The position numbers and the translations under genes are program-made. The notes under the pieces were generated by a model, which did no database searches, was not told where the DNA came from, and worked only from the letters and a program-made list of their open reading frames with translations. Shown here one piece after another: positions 51,389 through 60,344 of a stretch of DNA of 64,000 nt (position 1 is the stretch's first letter; every line of letters begins with the position of its first letter). The stretch is from Microbacterium sulfonylureivorans (GTDB lineage: Bacteria > Actinomycetota > Actinomycetes > Actinomycetales > Microbacteriaceae), in NCBI RefSeq assembly GCF_003999995.1, contig NZ_RJAD01000001.1, positions 992,001 to 1,056,000 on the forward strand. Direction: 5' to 3'.

Positions 51389-52737
51389 CCCCCATGTTCC
51401 GCTCCTTCTCCGTCTTCAACTACCGGGTCTGGTTCATCGGCGCTCTGGTCTCGAACGTGGGTGCCTGGATGCAGGCAACCGCACTGAGCTGGGTGGTGCT
51501 GACCGAGCTCACCGACAACGACGCCGCCGCCATGGGCGTCACCATGGCGCTGCAGTTCGCTCCCCCGCTGCTCCTGGTCGGCGTCACCGGCTATGTGGCC
51601 GACCGGTTCGATCGGCGCAAGCTGCTCGTGGTGACGCAGAGCCTCCTGCTCGTGGTCGGGGTCGTGATCGGCATCCTGCTCCTGCTCGGCGTGATGACGC
51701 TGCCGATCATGTACGCGTTCGCGCTCGGCCTCGGGGTGATCGCCGCGTTCGACAACCCGGCGCGTCAGGCATTCGTATCCGACCTGGTCTCGCGCGAGAT
51801 CGCATCGAACGCCGTCGCCCTCAACGCCGCCTCCTTCAACGGCGCCCGCATGATCGGCCCCGCGGTCGCCGGCGTCGTGATCGTGGCGGTCGGCACCGGG
51901 TGGGTGTTCCTCGTGAACGGGATCACATTCCTCGGCATGATCGTGGCGCTGCTCGTCATTCGCACCGACGAGCTCGTGCCGCGCGTCAAGGCGCCGGGCG
52001 CGTCCCGGCTCGCCGACGGATTCCGCTACGTCGCCCGACGGCCCGACCTCATCGTCACGTTCGCGATGGTCTTCATCGTCGGCGCGTTCGGCATGAACTT
52101 CCCGATCTTCGCGTCGACGATGGCTCTGGAGTTCGGCCAGGAGGCCGACGGCTACGGCCTCCTCAGCTCCATCCTCGCGATCGGCTCTCTCGCCGGCGCG
52201 CTCATGGCCGCGCGCCGTGATCGCGCCCGGATCCGCGTCGTGATCGGCGGCACCCTGCTGTTCGCCGGCGCCGCCGCCGTCTCCGCCTTCATGCCGACGT
52301 ACTGGGCATATGCCGTCACGCTCATGTTCACCGGCTTCGCCGTCGTGACGATGCTCACGACCGCCAACGGATACGTCCAGACGACCACCGACCCGGCCCT
52401 GCGCGGCCGCGTGCTGGCGCTCTACATGGCGATCCTCATGGGCGGCACGCCCATCGGCGCACCGATCGTCGGGTGGGTCGCCGCCGAATTCGGACCCCGG
52501 CAGGCGATCCTGCTCGGTGCCGGCGCAGCGCTCGTGGCGTTCGCGATCGGCGCGACCTGGCTGATCGTGTCGGGCCGACTGCATCGCAGCGAGGAGCGCC
52601 GGTTCCTCCTCACGATCGACGAGACCCGACCGCTGTCGGTGGTGCCGGTGCCCGAGGAGTTCAGCGACGAGGTCGCGGCGACGACGCCGGTCAGGGTGCC
52701 GTCAGAGGACGCGCTCAGCGCGCGCCGCGCGGGCTGA
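51385..52737 (+). CDS. MFS exporter (enterobactin/multidrug-type)
   Basis: This 450-residue protein has about twelve membrane segments and features of the MFS_3 group: SVFNYRVWFIGALVSNVGAWMQATALSWVVLTELTDND, GYVADRFDRRKLLV, FDNPARQAFVSDLV and TDPALRGRVLALYM. Members export siderophores or drugs. Its ATG overlaps the MarR stop (ATGA), so it is the regulator's likely target. The C-terminal 60 residues are cytoplasmic and charged. It converges with the alditol-oxidase-like gene, 6 bases between stops. Confidence 0.9.
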   Translation: MTPMFRSFSVFNYRVWFIGALVSNVGAWMQATALSWVVLTELTDNDAAAMGVTMALQFAPPLLLVGVTGYVADRFDRRKLLVVTQSLLLVVGVVIGILLLLGVMTLPIMYAFALGLGVIAAFDNPARQAFVSDLVSREIASNAVALNAASFNGARMIGPAVAGVVIVAVGTGWVFLVNGITFLGMIVALLVIRTDELVPRVKAPGASRLADGFRYVARRPDLIVTFAMVFIVGAFGMNFPIFASTMALEFGQEADGYGLLSSILAIGSLAGALMAARRDRARIRVVIGGTLLFAGAAAVSAFMPTYWAYAVTLMFTGFAVVTMLTTANGYVQTTTDPALRGRVLALYMAILMGGTPIGAPIVGWVAAEFGPRQAILLGAGAALVAFAIGATWLIVSGRLHRSEERRFLLTIDETRPLSVVPVPEEFSDEVAATTPVRVPSEDALSARRAG

Positions 52738-52743
52738 GTCGGC

Positions 52744-53985
52744 TCAGCGGGCCTCGCGCACGCCGACCCGCTCGAGGTGGGCGTTGCCGAATCGCCCGTC
52801 GGGGTCGAGCCGCCCGAACACGGCCCGCGCCTGGGCGAGCCGAGGGTGGACCCGCTCGAGGGCCATCCGCTCGAAACCGTGTCGCTTGCCCCAGTGCGGC
52901 CGTGCGCCGAAGGGGGCGAGCGCGCTCTCCACGCGCGGCAGCACGGCAGCCACGCCGACGGGGTCGTTGCGCCACGTGAAGTGGATCGCGACGACATCCT
53001 GCCCGTAGGCGGGGCTCAGCCACAGGTCGTCGGCCGCTGCCGTGCGCAGCTCGCTGACGAACAGCAGCGGACGGATGAGGTCGCCGAGCTCGAGCATCGC
53101 CCGCAGCGCGGCGGGGGCGTGCTCGCGCGAGACGAAGTACTCGCTCTGGATCTCGTCGCCGAACGACGGCGTGCCGTCCAGCCGGAAATGCGGGAGCCGC
53201 AGCATCCACGGCCCCGGCGCGCCGCGCAGCTCGGTGACGTCCGCGAGCCCGCCGAGCGGCTCGGCGTCGATGTCGAGCACGCCGTCGAGCAGCGTGCCCG
53301 GCACGGGGTCGTCGTCCGCGTCGAGCCGGGACTTCACCCAGACCCATCCCACCGACGACGCCTCCCAGCGCGTGAACACCGAGACGCTGTAGCCCGAGCC
53401 GGTGACCGCGTCGAGGTCGGTGAGAGCGGCATCCCACGACACTCCCCGGTAGACGTCCTGCCGCATGCGGTACGCCGGCCGGGTCTCGATGTCGAGCGAC
53501 ACCACGACCCCGTACGCGCCGAGACCGACCGCGAGGGCGGCGAAGTCCGGGTCGCCGCGGCGCACCTCGCGCACCTCGGCGCCGGCATCGACGAAGCGGA
53601 TGCCGCGCACCGCCGTCGTGAGCACGCCCTGGGCATCGCCCGATCCATGCGTGCCGGTCGCCGTCGCCCCCGCGACTGAGATGTGCGGCAGCGACCCGAG
53701 GTTGTGCAGTGCGAGACCGCGTTCGTCGAGCCACGCGGCCAGCACGCCGTAACGGGTGCCGGCGGCGACGCGCACCTCGCCCTCGCGCAGTTCGAAGCCT
53801 CCCTCGAGACCGGACAGATCCAGGAGCGTGCCGGTGGTGTCGGGCAGGTCGGTGAACGAGTGGCGTGTGCCCAGCGCGTGCACCGGTCCGTCGCCGGCCA
53901 TGGCCCGCACGACGTCGGCCTCGCTCCACACCGGCACGATGCGCGGTGCGGTGTAGTCGTAGGTCCCGGCCCAGTTGCGCGTCAT
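52744..53985 (-). CDS. FAD-linked alditol/xylitol oxidase-like oxidoreductase
   Basis: This 413-residue protein has a PCMH-type FAD domain: VHALGTRHSFTD, in which His42 matches the covalent FAD-binding His of alditol oxidase, and HISVAGATATGTHGSGD. The C-terminal half is the arabinono-1,4-lactone-oxidase-type domain (HFTWRNDPVGVAAVLPRVE, PRPHWGK-like FGARPHWGKRH, GNAHLERVGV). Length is near the 418 residues of Streptomyces AldO. It would oxidise a polyol or aldonolactone with oxygen. The ATG overlaps the LacI stop (ATGA), placing it under the same control as the regulator of the rhamnose operon. Confidence 0.85.
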   Translation of the reverse strand: MTRNWAGTYDYTAPRIVPVWSEADVVRAMAGDGPVHALGTRHSFTDLPDTTGTLLDLSGLEGGFELREGEVRVAAGTRYGVLAAWLDERGLALHNLGSLPHISVAGATATGTHGSGDAQGVLTTAVRGIRFVDAGAEVREVRRGDPDFAALAVGLGAYGVVVSLDIETRPAYRMRQDVYRGVSWDAALTDLDAVTGSGYSVSVFTRWEASSVGWVWVKSRLDADDDPVPGTLLDGVLDIDAEPLGGLADVTELRGAPGPWMLRLPHFRLDGTPSFGDEIQSEYFVSREHAPAALRAMLELGDLIRPLLFVSELRTAAADDLWLSPAYGQDVVAIHFTWRNDPVGVAAVLPRVESALAPFGARPHWGKRHGFERMALERVHPRLAQARAVFGRLDPDGRFGNAHLERVGVREAR

Positions 53986-54986
53986 CGCGGCCTCGTGGAG
54001 TCGCGCACGACGAGCTCGGGCTGGAACACGACCTGCTCGCGCTCGGCCGCGTTCTCGACCTCGGCCAGCAGCAGCTCGACCGCCCGGCGTCCGATGAGCT
54101 CGCTCGGCTGGCGGATGGACGAGAGCGGCACGACGGCCGCGGCCGAGAAGTCGATGTCGTCGTAGCCGATGATCGCGATGTCGTCGGGCACGGCGACCGA
54201 CCCGAGCATCACGAGGGCCTGCAGGACGCCGACGGCGAGCAGGTCGTTGGCGGCGAACACGGCGTCGGGCCGAGAGCCGGGTGCGCGGTCGCGCAGGCGC
54301 CCGCCGGCGGCGCGACCCTCGAGGACGGTGAGCGCTGTGGTCTCGACCACTTCGAGCGAGGCATCCGGATGCTCCGCCACCGCGCGGCGGGCCCCCTCGA
54401 GGCGATCCGCGACCTGGCGCACCGCAGCCGGACCCCCGACGAACGCGATGCGGCGGCGGCCGGTGTCGATGAGGTGGCTGACCGCGAGGTAGCCGCCTGA
54501 CACGTCGTCGACCGAGACCGACGAGAAGTCGCTGCCGTCGCTCGGCCGATCGACGAGGACCGCCGGGATGCCTCGCGCACGGAGCCCCTCGAGCCGCGCC
54601 GAGACGTCGTCGACGGGGGTGATCAGGACCCCGTGCACACGCTGCTGCTCGAACAGATCGAGGTAGCCCGACTCGCGGGCGGGATCGTCGTCGCTGTTGC
54701 CGAGAAGGATCGACAGATCGTTCGCCGCGGCCGCGCGCTCGGCGCCGCGGGCCACGTCGGTGAAGAAGGGGTTGCGGACGTCGAGCACGACCAGGCCGAT
54801 GCTGCGGCTGCGGCCGGCGCGAAGCTGCCGGGCGGCGTCGTTGCGCACGAACCCCAGCTCGTCGATCGCCGCCTGCACCCGCTCCACGGTCGCGGGCGCG
54901 ACCTTGTCGGGGCGGTTGAGCACGTTCGAGACGGTGCCGACCGACACCTGCGCGAGCGCGGCGACGTCTTTGACACTGATCGTCAC
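53982..54986 (-). CDS. LacI-family regulator, probable rhamnose-operon repressor
   Basis: This 334-residue protein starts at GTG (54986) 6 bases after GGAAGGGG. Its helix-turn-helix is ISVKDVAALAQVSVGTVSNVLNRPDKV, with ligand-domain stretches LVVLDVRNPFFTDVARGAERAAAANDLSILLGNSDDD and IGYDDIDFSAAAVVPLSSIRQP. It is divergent from rhaM-rhaI-rhaD-rhaB and 195 bases from rhaM, so it is likely the local RhaR-like repressor with L-rhamnose as inducer. It is closely similar to the LacI protein at 723-1736. Confidence 0.92.
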   Translation of the reverse strand: MTISVKDVAALAQVSVGTVSNVLNRPDKVAPATVERVQAAIDELGFVRNDAARQLRAGRSRSIGLVVLDVRNPFFTDVARGAERAAAANDLSILLGNSDDDPARESGYLDLFEQQRVHGVLITPVDDVSARLEGLRARGIPAVLVDRPSDGSDFSSVSVDDVSGGYLAVSHLIDTGRRRIAFVGGPAAVRQVADRLEGARRAVAEHPDASLEVVETTALTVLEGRAAGGRLRDRAPGSRPDAVFAANDLLAVGVLQALVMLGSVAVPDDIAIIGYDDIDFSAAAVVPLSSIRQPSELIGRRAVELLLAEVENAAEREQVVFQPELVVRDSTRPR

Positions 54987-55081
54987 CGCGAGCCCCTTCC
55001 GGACCGCCCGGCGCAGGGCGGCGAATGGCACGACTGTACACCGGCCGACCGAGACCGGGCCGTCGCCGGCCGACCGCCGCC

Positions 55082-55135
55082 TTGACAACCGCACGGTGCT
55101 CCGCCTACCTTGGACGCAGGAAGTGAAACGATTCA
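55082..55135 (+). promoter_or_regulatory. Rhamnose operon promoter and LacI-type operator
   Basis: TTGACA (55082-55087), a consensus -35, and TACCTT (55106-55111) are 18 bases apart. TGAAACGATTCA (55124-55135), palindromic except at two positions, lies just downstream of the -10, well placed for repression by the divergent LacI protein. Confidence 0.75.
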
Positions 55136-55181
55136 TTCCCTCGAAACCTCCTCGACGCCGAGGACTCCGAACCAGAGAACC

Positions 55182-55550
55182 ATGCCACGCATCGCCTTCC
55201 AGCTTCAGGTCGAGCCAGAGCTGCTCGACGAGTACCTCCGCCGCCACTCCCCGGTGTGGCCGGAGATGCTCGCAGAGATCGCCGCCGCCGGCCGCCGCAA
55301 CTACACGCTCTTCCTCGCGGACGGCGGCCGCCTCGTCGGCTACTACGAGACCGACGACGACGACGCCGCGCAGGCCTACCTCGCGAAGTCGGCGGTCGCC
55401 GCGCGCTGGGAGGCCGAGATGGGCCGCTTCTTCGTCGGCCTCGACGGTCGGCCCGACCAGGCCGCCGTGCCCCTCACCGAGATCTTCCACCTCGAAGACC
55501 AGCTCGCGGATGCCGAGGCATCCGCCATCGCAGAAAGCGACGCATCGTGA
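55182..55550 (+). CDS. rhaM: L-rhamnose mutarotase
   Basis: This 122-residue protein has the RhaM features: RIAFQLQVEPELLDEYLRRHSPVWPEMLAEIAAAGRRNYTLFL (with the His and Tyr region used for anomer interconversion), GYYETDDDDAAQAYLAKSAVAARWEAEMGRFF and a conserved MGRFF end. It converts alpha- and beta-L-rhamnose before isomerisation. It is the first gene of the rhamnose operon and overlaps rhaI by 4 bases (GTGA). Confidence 0.93.
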   Translation: MPRIAFQLQVEPELLDEYLRRHSPVWPEMLAEIAAAGRRNYTLFLADGGRLVGYYETDDDDAAQAYLAKSAVAARWEAEMGRFFVGLDGRPDQAAVPLTEIFHLEDQLADAEASAIAESDAS

Positions 55551-56713
55551 CCACCCTCTCCCCCGACACCCTCGCCCAGCTCGAAGGCCAGGGCATCGAG
55601 CTGCCCTCGTGGGCCTTCGGCAACTCCGGGACCCGGTTCCGCGTCTTCACGACCGAGGGCACACCCCGCGACCCCTACGAGAAGATCGCCGACGCGGCGA
55701 AGGTCAACGAGTTCACGGCGCTCGCGCCGAGTGTCGCGCTGCACATCCCGTGGGACAAGGTCGACTCGTACGACGATCTGCGCAACCACGCCGAGGGCCT
55801 CGGCGTCGCCCTGGGCACGATCAACTCGAACACGTTCCAGGACGAGGACTACAAGTTCGGCGCCCTGACCCACCACGACGACCGGATCCGCCGCAAGGCG
55901 ATCGACCACCACTTCGAGTGCATCGACGTCATGCACGCGACCGGGTCGCGCGACCTGAAGATCTGGCTCGCGGAGGGCTCGAACTACCCGGGTCAGGCCG
56001 ACATGCGCGCCCGCCAGGACCGCCTTCAGGACTCGCTCCAGCAGATCTACGCCCGCCTCGGCGACGACCAGCGGCTCGTGCTCGAGTACAAGTTCTTCGA
56101 GCCGTCGTTCTACCACACCGACGTTCCCGACTGGGGAACCTCGTACGCCCAGGTCGCCTCGCTCGGCGACAGGGCCATGGTGTGCCTCGACACCGGTCAC
56201 CACGCACCCGGCACGAACATCGAGTTCATCGTCATGCAGCTGCTGCGCCTCGGAAAGCTCGGCTCGTTCGACTTCAACTCGCGCTTCTACGCCGACGACG
56301 ACCTCATCGTGGGCGCGGCCGACCCGTTCCAGCTGTTCCGGATCCTGTTCGAGGTCATCCGCGGCGGCGGGCTCAACAACCCCGACGTCGCGTTCATGCT
56401 CGACCAGTGCCACAACATCGAGGACAAGGTCCCCGGCCAGATCCGGTCGGTGCTCAACGTCCAGGAGATGACGGCACGGGCGCTTCTCGTCGACGCCGCT
56501 GCGCTCGACGCCGCGCAGAGTGCGAACGACGTGCTCGCCGCCAACGCCGTGTTCATGGACGCCTTCTACACCGACGTGCGTCCTGCCCTCGCCGAGTGGC
56601 GCGAGTCCCGCGGTCTTCCGGCCGACCCCATGGCCGCCTACGCCGCCTCCGGGTACCAGCAGCAGATCGCCGCCGACCGCGTCGGCGGGACTCAGGCCGG
56701 CTGGGGCGCGTAG
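55547..56713 (+). CDS. rhaI: L-rhamnose isomerase (RhaI type)
   Basis: This 388-residue TIM-barrel isomerase carries WAFGNSGTRFRVF, VALHIPWDKVDSYDDL, DLKIWLAEGSNYPGQ (Glu ligand), LEYKFFEPSFYHTDVPDWGTSYAQV (Glu and His), CLDTGHHAPGTNIE (Asp, His) and SFDFNSRFYADDDL (Asp). These match the Pseudomonas stutzeri-type L-rhamnose isomerase rather than E. coli RhaA. It makes L-rhamnulose; related enzymes also act on D-allose. The gap of 126 bases to the next gene contains no promoter I can identify. Confidence 0.93.
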   Translation: MTTLSPDTLAQLEGQGIELPSWAFGNSGTRFRVFTTEGTPRDPYEKIADAAKVNEFTALAPSVALHIPWDKVDSYDDLRNHAEGLGVALGTINSNTFQDEDYKFGALTHHDDRIRRKAIDHHFECIDVMHATGSRDLKIWLAEGSNYPGQADMRARQDRLQDSLQQIYARLGDDQRLVLEYKFFEPSFYHTDVPDWGTSYAQVASLGDRAMVCLDTGHHAPGTNIEFIVMQLLRLGKLGSFDFNSRFYADDDLIVGAADPFQLFRILFEVIRGGGLNNPDVAFMLDQCHNIEDKVPGQIRSVLNVQEMTARALLVDAAALDAAQSANDVLAANAVFMDAFYTDVRPALAEWRESRGLPADPMAAYAASGYQQQIAADRVGGTQAGWGA

Positions 56714-56839
56714 CCGCCGGGGCGGACCGGACCTCGGACCCCCGGTTCGACCGCGGCAACACGCCGGGACCCGCCCCCTCCACTCGCACATCGCCGCGAG
56801 CGAACACCACTTCCCCACCACGACGCAAGGAACCCCCTC

Positions 56840-58876
56840 ATGACCAACCAGGCAGCAGCCGACCTGATCGCACGGTCGAACCGCCTCGGCGCCGACCCGA
56901 AGAACACCAACTACGCCGGCGGCAACACGTCGGCGAAGGGCACCGACACCGACCCGGTGACCGGCGAGCCCGTCGAGCTGCTGTGGGTCAAGGGCTCCGG
57001 CGGCGACCTCGGCACGCTGACCGAGTCGGGGCTCGCCGTGCTGCGGCTCGACCGCATGCGCGCGCTCGTCGACGTCTACCCCGGTCTCGAGCGCGAGGAC
57101 GAGATGGTCGCCGCGTTCGACTACTGCCTGCACGGCAAGGGCGGGGCGGCGCCGTCGATCGACACCGCGATGCACGGCCTCGTCGACGCCGCGCACGTCG
57201 ACCACCTGCATCCCGACTCGGGCATCGCGATCGCGACGGCGGCCGACGGCGAGGCCCTCACCCCGACGATCTTCGGCGAGAAGGTCGTGTGGGTGCCGTG
57301 GCGTCGCCCGGGCTTCCAGCTCGGACTCGACATCGCCGAGATCAAGGCGCAGAACCCGTCCGCCATCGGCTGCATCCTCGGCGGCCACGGCATCACGGCA
57401 TGGGGCGACACATCCGACGAGGCCGAGGCGAACTCGCTGTGGATCATCGAGACCGCGCAGGCCCACCTCGACGCCCACGGATCGGCGGAGCCGTTCGGCC
57501 CAGCGCGCGCCGGGTTCGAGGCTCTGCCGGAGGCCGCGCGCCGCGCGAAGGCCGCCGCGCTCGCCCCGACGATCCGCGGACTCGCGTCGACCGACAAGCC
57601 CATGGTCGGCCACTTCACGGACTCCGCCGAGGTTCTCGACTTCCTCGCCGCGGAGAACGCGCCCCGCCTGGCGGACCTCGGCACGAGCTGCCCCGACCAC
57701 TTCCTGCGCACAAAGGTCAAGCCGATGCTGCTCGACCTGCCGGCGGACGCGACGGTCGAGGCATCCCTCGCCCGCCTCGGCGAGCTGCACGAGGCGTACC
57801 GCGCGGACTACCAGTCGTACTACGACGCCCACGCCACCGCCGAATCGCCCGCGATCCGCGGCGCGGACCCGCTCATCGTGCTCGTGCCCGGCGTCGGCAT
57901 GTTCTCGTTCGGCGCGAACAAGCAGACGGCCCGCGTCGCCGGCGAGTTCTACGTCAACGCGATCAATGTGATGCGCGGCGCCGAGTCGATCTCGACCTAC
58001 AGCCCGATCTCCGACGCGGAGAAGTTCCGCATCGAGTACTGGGCGCTCGAGGAGGCCAAGCTGCAGCGGATGCCGAAGCCGAAGACCCATCAGGGGCGCA
58101 TCGCGTTCGTCACCGGCGCCGCCTCCGGCATCGGCAAGGCCATCGCCACACGCCTCGCCGCCGAGGGCGCGTGCGTCGTCGTCGCCGACCTCGACCTCGA
58201 GAAGGCGCAGGCCGCTGCGGCGGAGCTCGGCGGGACGGATGTCGCGATCGGCGTCGCCGCGAACGTCGCGGACGCCGAGGGCGTGCAGGCGGCGATCGAT
58301 GCCACGGTGCTCGCGTTCGGCGGCATCGACCTCGTCGTCAACAACGCCGGCCTGTCGCTGTCGAAGCCGCTGCTCGAGACCACCGAGAAGGACTGGGACC
58401 TGCAGCACGACGTCATGGCGAAGGGCTCGTTCCTCGTCGCGAAGGCAGCGGCGAAGGCGCTCATCGAGCAGAAGATGGGCGGCGACGTGATCTACATCTC
58501 GTCGAAGAACTCCGTCTTCGCCGGCCCGAACAACATCGCGTACTCGGCGACCAAGGCCGACCAGGCCCACCAGGTACGCCTCCTCGCGGTCGAGCTCGGC
58601 GAGCACGGCGTGCGCGTCAACGGCATCAACCCCGACGGCGTCGTGCGCGGCTCGGGCATCTTCGCCGCCGGCTGGGGCGCCAATCGCGCCGCGACCTATG
58701 GCGTGAAGGAAGAGGACCTCGGCCAGTATTACGCCAACCGCACGATCCTCAAGCGCGAGGTCGTGCCCGAGAACGTCGCCGACGCGGTCTACGTGCTGAC
58801 CGGTCCCGAGCTCTCGCGCACGACGGGCCTGCACATCCCGGTGGACTCCGGGGTGGCGGCGGCGTTCCTGCGATGA
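56840..58876 (+). CDS. Bifunctional rhamnulose-1-phosphate aldolase / short-chain dehydrogenase
   Basis: This 678-residue fusion has a class II aldolase domain (1 to about 410) with YAGGNTSAKG, HGLVDAAHVDHLHPDSG (zinc His residues) and LGGHGITAWG, and a short-chain dehydrogenase domain (about 420-678) with VTGAASGIGKAIATRL, NNAGLSLSKPL, ISSKNSVFAGPNNIAYSATK (Ser, Tyr, Lys) and NPDGVVRGSGIF. The pair matches RhaEW of Bacillus: cleavage of L-rhamnulose-1-phosphate, then oxidation of L-lactaldehyde to L-lactate. AAGGAA lies 7 bases before the ATG. It overlaps rhaB by 4 bases. Confidence 0.93.
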   Translation: MTNQAAADLIARSNRLGADPKNTNYAGGNTSAKGTDTDPVTGEPVELLWVKGSGGDLGTLTESGLAVLRLDRMRALVDVYPGLEREDEMVAAFDYCLHGKGGAAPSIDTAMHGLVDAAHVDHLHPDSGIAIATAADGEALTPTIFGEKVVWVPWRRPGFQLGLDIAEIKAQNPSAIGCILGGHGITAWGDTSDEAEANSLWIIETAQAHLDAHGSAEPFGPARAGFEALPEAARRAKAAALAPTIRGLASTDKPMVGHFTDSAEVLDFLAAENAPRLADLGTSCPDHFLRTKVKPMLLDLPADATVEASLARLGELHEAYRADYQSYYDAHATAESPAIRGADPLIVLVPGVGMFSFGANKQTARVAGEFYVNAINVMRGAESISTYSPISDAEKFRIEYWALEEAKLQRMPKPKTHQGRIAFVTGAASGIGKAIATRLAAEGACVVVADLDLEKAQAAAAELGGTDVAIGVAANVADAEGVQAAIDATVLAFGGIDLVVNNAGLSLSKPLLETTEKDWDLQHDVMAKGSFLVAKAAAKALIEQKMGGDVIYISSKNSVFAGPNNIAYSATKADQAHQVRLLAVELGEHGVRVNGINPDGVVRGSGIFAAGWGANRAATYGVKEEDLGQYYANRTILKREVVPENVADAVYVLTGPELSRTTGLHIPVDSGVAAAFLR

Positions 58877-60303
58877 CCGGAGAAGCCGCCGGCGGGGCGG
58901 TCGCGGCGGTCGACCTGGGCGCCACGAGCGGCCGGGTCATGATCGGGCGCGTGAGCGACGGGATGCTTCAGCTCGAGTCCGTCGCACGGTTCCCGAACGG
59001 TCCGGTGCCCGGCCCCGACGGCCTGCACTGGGACTTCACGGCGCTGTACCGGCACATCCTCGACGGCCTCCACGAGGCTGTCGAGCGGGAGCCGGGTCTC
59101 GCGAGCGTCGGCATCGACTCATGGGCGGTGGACTACGGTCTCGTCGAAGGCGGCGAGCTCGTGGCCGAGCCGTTCCACTACCGCGACGAGCGCACGCTGC
59201 GCGGCGTCGCGCAGGTCCACGACGTGGTCCCCTTCGCCGAGCTCTACCGACGCAACGGCCTGCAGTTCCTCGCGTTCAACACGCTCTACCAGTACGTGAC
59301 GGAGCGTGGTCTCGCCGACGCCGACGTGGCGCTCCTCGTGCCCGACCTCGTCGCGTTCCTGCTGACGGGAGCCCGCGTCGCCGAGCGCACCAATGCCTCG
59401 ACCACGGGTCTCGTCGACGTCCGCACCGGGCAGTGGGATCTGGAACTCGCCGAGCGCCTCGGGATCCCGGCATCCGTCCTCCCGGCCCTCGTCGACCCCG
59501 GCGCTCGCCTCGGCACGCTCACGGGCGCGGCGCGCGAGCGCGTCGGCGCTCCGCTCGAGGTCGTCGCGGTCGGCTCGCACGACACCGCCTCGGCGATCGT
59601 CGCGGTGCCGCTGAGCACGCCGAGCGCCGCATACATCTCGTGCGGCACGTGGGGACTCGTCGGCGTCGAGCTCGACGAGCCCGTCGTGACCGACGCCGCA
59701 CGTGAGGCGAACTTCACGAACGAGGGCGGCGTAGACGGGCGCGTCCGGTTCCTGCACAACGTCACCGGGCTCTGGCTGCTGAGCGAGTCGGTGCGGGCGT
59801 GGGAGGCCGAGGACGGCGCCGCGATCGACCTTCCGGGACTGCTGGATGCCGCGGCATCCGTCGCCGGCGACATCCCGCTCTTCGACGCGAACGATCCGCG
59901 CCTGTCGGCTCCGGGCGACATGCCCGCGCGCATCGCCGCCGTGCTCGACGAGGCCGGACACGCCGTGCCCGCCTCGCGCGCCGCATTCGCCCGGACGATC
60001 GTGGAGAGCATCGCGGAGGCGTTCGCGGGGGCCGTGCGCACCGCCGGCCGACTGACCGATCGCGAGGTAGACGTCGTGCACGTCGTGGGCGGCGGGGCCC
60101 TCAATCGCCTGCTCTGCCAGGCGACGGCCGACCGGTCCGGCCTGCCCGTGCTCGCCGGACCCGTCGAGGCGACCGCGCTCGGCAACGTGCTCGTGCAGGC
60201 GCGCGCCCACGGCTGGTTCGGGGCGGATGCCTCGCTCGAGACCCTCCGCGCCGCCGTGGTCGCCGCCTTCCCGCCTGAGCGTTTCGAGCCTCACGCAGAA
60301 TAG
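58873..60303 (+). CDS. rhaB: Rhamnulokinase
   Basis: This 476-residue FGGY-family kinase has AAVDLGATSGRVMIG, IDSWAVDYGLVEGGEL (substrate-binding), VGSHDTASAIVAVPL (catalytic Asp), SCGTWGLVGVEL and VHVVGGGALNRLLCQATAD. It phosphorylates L-rhamnulose on O1, giving the substrate for the upstream aldolase. The order mutarotase-isomerase-aldolase/dehydrogenase-kinase is a complete L-rhamnose pathway. The ATG overlaps the previous stop. A serine hydrolase gene follows after 41 bases. Confidence 0.95.
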   Translation: MTGEAAGGAVAAVDLGATSGRVMIGRVSDGMLQLESVARFPNGPVPGPDGLHWDFTALYRHILDGLHEAVEREPGLASVGIDSWAVDYGLVEGGELVAEPFHYRDERTLRGVAQVHDVVPFAELYRRNGLQFLAFNTLYQYVTERGLADADVALLVPDLVAFLLTGARVAERTNASTTGLVDVRTGQWDLELAERLGIPASVLPALVDPGARLGTLTGAARERVGAPLEVVAVGSHDTASAIVAVPLSTPSAAYISCGTWGLVGVELDEPVVTDAAREANFTNEGGVDGRVRFLHNVTGLWLLSESVRAWEAEDGAAIDLPGLLDAAASVAGDIPLFDANDPRLSAPGDMPARIAAVLDEAGHAVPASRAAFARTIVESIAEAFAGAVRTAGRLTDREVDVVHVVGGGALNRLLCQATADRSGLPVLAGPVEATALGNVLVQARAHGWFGADASLETLRAAVVAAFPPERFEPHAE

Positions 60304-60344
60304 GACGGCGACGGCGCCCCCATCGCCGTCACGAGAGGAGCGAG

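Noticed and set aside
54697..60303. A single open frame of more than 1800 codons running through the rhamnose operon
   Set aside because: It is in frame only with rhaB at its end; the upstream part is an alternative frame of several real genes and is Arg/Pro/Ala-rich, as expected for long spurious frames in high-GC DNA.
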